Source: Steromphala cineraria (Eukaryota > Mollusca > Gastropoda > Trochida > Trochidae). Taken from it: a stretch of 64,000 bases of DNA. This document shows, piece after piece, positions 59,886 to 64,000 of this stretch. The notes under the pieces are model-generated. The model had not been told where the DNA came from and ran no database searches. It saw only the letters and a list, made by a program, of their open reading frames with translations. The position numbers and the translations under genes are program-made. The stretch lies in assembly GCA_916613615.1 (NCBI GenBank), contig OU744725.1, positions 9,282,708-9,346,707 of the forward strand, read 5' to 3'. Each line of letters starts with the position of its first letter. Within the stretch, counting starts at the first letter, position 1.

Positions 59886-60769
59886 CGTATACATGCTAAC
59901 TTCACGAAACTTCATACACATTTCAACCGTGGCTTCTTTTAGTGTTTTCATCATAATTTGAATTATATGCTTCGTCCTGTTTGAGTGACATTCTGTAATT
60001 TGTTGGGTTATTGACTACACGATTGTATAGATAACCAACTTTTTTATTCACAAAAAAACGATACCTCACAATTATGTATACGCCATGAAAGACATAACCT
60101 CAATTAAGAAATAATTTTGGTTGCAAGACAATTTTTCTTGATGACCAAGAATAATATAAGCCATAAATAGTGTAGGTCCTTAGAATTTGAAATCGAAAAG
60201 AAAATACAACATCCAATTTTCCCTTCTTTTTACAAAACATAACTACATATCCAAATGGCTGTGGAGATATAAATGACACTCATAAACAGAAAAACTCCGA
60301 AACTCTTACATACCGAGATAAATGGCGAAAGGATTTAAACGAATTCATTAACGAAAATGTATCGGAAACCAAAGAAAGATTGACATGTAAGTACTACAAT
60401 AGCATTAAACATCCATCGCTCCAATATCACTGTGTATAACCGTACACCGGAACTAGCGAGGTGTACGGCGGAGAAATGTTGCTAGCGAGGAGCGTGATCG
60501 CAAACGGGATCACTTAAAAAGCAATCATCGCCGTTTCATCAACTTTTTCTATGTTATTATCATGTCAATAGCTTTCCGAGACATAACTATTTAATGTCAT
60601 ATCCTGTTCACAGTCAGAGATAGCAAATATGTTACTAACAACAGCATTCCTCGCAACTGTCATTGTTACTGTTCCTTGGATACAGAATGACAGGCACATA
60701 CATTTTACTAAGTATGTGTGCTAAAATTACCACATGATGTTGGTTATTTGAAAGATATGAAGTAAAATA

Positions 60770-62293
60770 TACTGGCCCAAAAAAGAAACGCATAGCGAAA
60801 ATGTGTTTTTCAAAGTATGATATTTTTAAAATTAAGGCTTGAAATTTTGTAAAAGTTACTGCTAAAGTTAGACTATAGTTTTTACAACAATTTCTTGCAC
60901 TTGGACACAAAAATTTGTGAATTGCCGCCAAAACGCAGCAGCTTGAATCCAACCTGAAAAAATGTGCATGGAGAAAAATCCTAAAGCATGTTGCACGTGC
61001 AAATACGGGTACTTAGGCTTGATACCGATGGGTATAAAACCTGGGTAGTCCCATTGCGAATCACTCTCAGATGCTCCGTATACACGACTCTAAAGATGCC
61101 AAGACTTAATGAAGAGTGCAGAAACCAGGCCATTGGACGTCTAGAAACTGGCGAAAGTCAGTCAGCAGTAGCCAGGCACTTCAACGTTACTCAGAGTACC
61201 ATATCTCGTCTCTGGCACCGCTACACAGTCCACAACTCCACGAGAGATCGACCGAGATCCGGCAGGCCAAGGGTGACAACTCCGGCGCAGGACCGATACA
61301 TCCGGGTGATGCATCTTCGCAACAGGACAGTCAGTGCCACCTACACAGCCAACAACATTCCTGGACTTCGTAGAGTATCAGCGCAGACCATCAATCGCCT
61401 TCGTCAACATGGGATACGTCCTATGCGACCATATACAGCGCCATCTTTGCAACGCCATCATCGTCGTGCACGTCTGCGATGGAGCAGAAACGTTCGCCCA
61501 TGGACCCTAGTGCATTGGAGAAGAATCTGGTTCAGCGATGAGTCGCGGTTCACGCTCTATCGCCACGATGGTAGGATGAGGGTCTATAGACGGAGAAATG
61601 AACGTTACGTTCAACACTGTATCCGTGCAATCGATGCATACGGTGGAGGGAGTGTAATGATGTGAGCAAGCATATCCTTTAATGGTAGGACAAATTTGGT
61701 TCAAGTGCAAGGAAATTTAACTGCTGTACGCTATCGAGACGAAATCCTGCAACGTCACCTTCTTCCCGCAATTGACGTCAGACGTGAAATTTTTCAACAG
61801 GACAATGCCAGACCGCATACTGCGCGTGTTACCATGGATTATCTTGCCAACAGCAATGTGAATGTACTGCCATGGCCCTCCAAATCTCCAGACCTGAACC
61901 CAATCGAGCATTTGTGGGATTTGTTGGATAGACGGGTACGACGTCGACAACATCCACCGCAGACGCTTCAAGAACTGACCCACGCACTGCTGGATGAGTG
62001 GGGAAGAATTCCACAACGCCAGATTCTACGACTCATTCAATCCATGCCCAGGCGATGCACAGCAGTGATCCATGCTCGTGGTGGTAGCACCCGGTACTGA
62101 CTTCGTCACAGTGATGTCACAATCACAGACGTCCACAGGAGGATTAAATGACTGCATTTATTGGAGGAGACATGCATTTAATGCTGTGAAAAATTTGGTT
62201 GTTGTACATTCCATATTTAGTGTGCAATTATGCTGTAAACACATGACAATAAACTCTGATTTTTCTGTTATGCGTTTCTTTTTTGGGCCAGTG
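60770..62293 (+). mobile_element. Tc1/mariner element, 1524 bp, with TA target duplication
   Basis: Terminal inverted repeats ACTGGCCCAAAAAAGAAACG plus CATA lie at both ends, each flanked by TA (60768-60769 and 62294-62295). It carries one transposase gene in the centre and has inserted into the CACTGTG element, so it is the younger of the two. Confidence 0.92.
61096..62100 (+). pseudogene. Tc1 transposase, full length but with one internal stop codon
   Basis: ATG 61096 opens a frame that runs to TGA 62098-62100, about 334 codons, the usual Tc1 length. It is interrupted only once, by TGA at 61663-61665. That stop stands where the family has the Trp of the SVMMWGG motif. Domains in order: helix-turn-helix (residues 8-55, MPRLNEE and then SQSAVARHFNVTQSTISRLW), a GRPR hook (RPRSGRPR) and second helix-turn-helix, then the DD34E core. 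The first acid is in WFSDES, the second in QQDNARPHTA, the third in PDLNPIEHLWD. The spacing between the last two is 34 residues. All three acids are kept. Confidence 0.92.
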
Positions 62294-62386
62294 TATTACC
62301 TAACTTTCGATTTCGGCTCCTCGCTAGCAACATTTCTTCGCCGTACACCTCGCTAGTTCCGGTGTACGGTTATACACAGTGAATAT

Positions 62387-63799
62387 AGTATATTGCATTG
62401 ACTTCTTCCAACAAATTCATTAGCTACAAACAAAACTGAGATACAAAGAATCAACCAAATGCATATTTTGGAAAACAGAATGAGTCAATTTTATGATTAT
62501 AAATCTATCAAAACTACGTGTAAAACATTTAAAGAATGACTGTCTAAAAAAGGGAACTTAAATCGTTTATACAAAATATTATTCCAGGATATTAAAAAAA
62601 CGAAAGTATGTTCTGAATTTGTTGAAAATCATTGTGAAATATAATACATTCAAAATGAACACGTTAAAATCCAAATTCCAAAGAAGATATAATGTATGTT
62701 TTGTTGACCGATTTAACGCCTACACAAACTGAACATATGACAGATATATAATTTGTTCTGCAATAGAATGAAATGAATCGAATTTTACCTGGCCATTCCT
62801 CACATATTTTAAATAAATATAGGAGCTATTGACATATTCATTTAAAATGTTCACCCCCCCCCCCCCTCCCCCCCCCTCCCTCAATGAAACTGTTTACAAA
62901 TGTGCCTTTAGTGTTTTTATGTTAATGCTCTCGATTATTTGCGTGTATTGACAAAGTAATTTTTATACTGATGAACGTGAGTTGAAAATGACATCCGTTA
63001 TCATTAAGATTTTGTAGTATTGCATGTTAAACCTAACCCTGGTGTGGACTGGTTCAAGTAGTGAGTTCTCTCAGACTTAATTTATTCTTCGATAGGAAAA
63101 TACCGAGAAATGTTTTTAACAGAAATATGGTAGAAAGTGAAGAGTTAGAAACAGTTAGGGTTCGTTATTAAACTGCTTTAAAATCTAATATGTTAGTTTC
63201 TTATAAAGATGGTTGTTGCGCAGCTGTTTCCTCCTGAATGATTTAATTCTACATAATTCACATAATGACATTGCGATGAATAAACATGCAAATATGTAGA
63301 AAGCGGGCAACAGTGCCATTTCAGGCAAAATCGGAAGAAAACAAGAGGTAAAAATGTATGCAAATAATATAGAAACCCCAGAGGCTATTTTCTATATTAT
63401 TGCATTTTTAAAGATATCTAGTTGGACATTTTAACCAAGTTTTGAAATTGAGTCTAACATTATCAGTATAATGGGACTATATAATTTAGTTCAATTTTCT
63501 TCCATGTCAAATAAAAACTTGTTATTCATTTAAGAGTGGTCTAGTTGATTCCTGTCTAACGACTTTTCAAAAAGACATTGAAATGATGCATTCGTGGGGT
63601 TGAAACGTTTAGAATCATTACTACAACGATTTAAATTTCAAAATGATCACTACACTTGTGATAGGCCTACTTTAATATAAGAAATATTAACAAAAGTATG
63701 AAACTGTTTTCGATGATATATCCTCAGTTGAATTCACTACCTCGGTTCAATACACGATGGTTTCCGAACGCATCTTTCAGTGTTGCATGACGGGAGAGA
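62387..63799. other. Intergenic, AT-rich, nothing recognised
   Basis: No coding block or terminal repeat was found apart from the C-run at 62853-62880. Traces of basic open frames just after the nested elements could be old LINE sequence, but I cannot support this. Confidence 0.45.
62853..62880. repeat. C-run broken by single T
   Basis: A run of C interrupted twice by T, within AT-rich DNA. A simple repeat that is likely to be unstable. Confidence 0.95.
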
Positions 63800-63900
63800 A
63801 AACGTAAACCAATGAAACGTTCCAGAATTGTCACGTGTCATGACAACGTCACCTTGGACACGAGAACAGAAGGACGTGAGTACCTTTGGCGGAAAGTTCA
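63800..63900 (+). promoter_or_regulatory. Compact promoter-like cluster at the window end
   Basis: Within 60 bases lie a CCAAT box (63809-63813), a two-unit heat-shock element TTCCAGAA (63820-63827), an E-box CACGTG (63832-63837) and an ACGTCAC half-site of CRE type (63846-63852). They sit just upstream of a possible coding start at 63910. Motif matches are visible; function is inferred. Confidence 0.4.
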
Positions 63901-63909
63901 AGCTTCAAA

Positions 63910-63983
63910 ATGAATGAAGAAAACGAAAACCATTGTCAAGCATGGACGAAAGCAGCACTTCAACGTTTTACACGTGGTCCAGA
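63910..63983 (+). CDS. Possible first coding exon of an unrecognised gene, cut by the window end
   Basis: ATG 63910 opens 24 codons plus two bases (MNEENENHCQAWTKAALQRF, then TRGPE) that end at a good donor, GTAAGA. The promoter-like cluster above lies immediately upstream. I do not recognise the protein. A second ATG at 63943 in another frame has a strong Kozak context and stays open to the window end, so the frame is not certain. Confidence 0.35.
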
Positions 63984-64000
63984 GTAAGATTTGGCTTTCT

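Larger units (their letters stand above)
60428..62381. mobile_element. Small element with CACTGTG ends, 5-bp target duplication, split by a Tc1 insertion
   Basis: The ends are near-perfect inverted repeats of about 65 bases: CACTGTGTATAACCGTACAC at 60428, CACAGTG at 62375-62381. AATAT flanks both sides (60423-60427, 62382-62386), a 5-bp target duplication. Each end also folds on itself (CCGTACACC/GGTGTACGG, 60440-60448 with 60460-60468). After removal of the Tc1 at 60770-62293 only about 430 bases remain, so it was a MITE. CACTGTG with a 5-bp duplication is compatible with the Transib type, but without a coding relative the superfamily is open. Confidence 0.8.

Overview
The window is nuclear DNA from a marine mollusc, most likely a gastropod close to abalone. 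It is AT-rich and intron-rich with small exons. It also carries several short dispersed repeats that share a motif (GGCTGAAATATTGCC, then AACTCACTCACTC) which I associate with Haliotis and other molluscs. The lineage is an inference from repeat style; no marker gene settles it.

Two conserved animal genes are recognisable. On the minus strand, 12489-12744 holds the first coding exon of a SINHCAF/FAM60A homologue (a Sin3-HDAC complex subunit). Two possible untranslated 5' exons and an NRF1-like site lie at 13.1-14.0 kb. The rest of that gene was not found and probably lies beyond the left edge. On the plus strand, 34050-53650 holds a complete 26-coding-exon gene for a protein phosphatase 6 regulatory subunit (SAPS domain, PPP6R3-like, 947 residues). 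Every intron obeys GT-AG and every phase matches. Its promoter may lie near 29.45 kb, where a TCTCGCGAGA element and a YY1-type site are followed by a good splice donor. Its 3' UTR may run to an AATAAA at 58945. The last 200 bases look like the promoter and first coding exon of another plus-strand gene.

The rest is mostly mobile-element debris. It includes a 1-kb, 16-bp satellite (18.48-19.47 kb), a LINE tail (17.5-18.1 kb), a Penelope-like reverse transcriptase on the minus strand (20.6-21.6 kb), a decayed Ty3/Gypsy element (21.8-25.3 kb), a Tc1 fragment on the minus strand (25.9-26.2 kb) and a pogo-like transposase pseudogene (27.2-27.95 kb). The PPP6R gene carries a hAT-type element with an 8-bp target duplication in intron 21, a foldback in intron 17 and a LINE tail in intron 24. 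Downstream, a Tc1 element with one stop codon is nested in a small element that ends in CACTGTG/CACAGTG and has a 5-bp target duplication.

The signals I would look at first are a cluster of four consecutive GC-rich hairpins at 31569-31670, the two-state 16-bp satellite, the nested CACTGTG element, and inverted copies of one repeat core on either side of PPP6R exons 1-21. No unambiguous new multi-gene system is visible.
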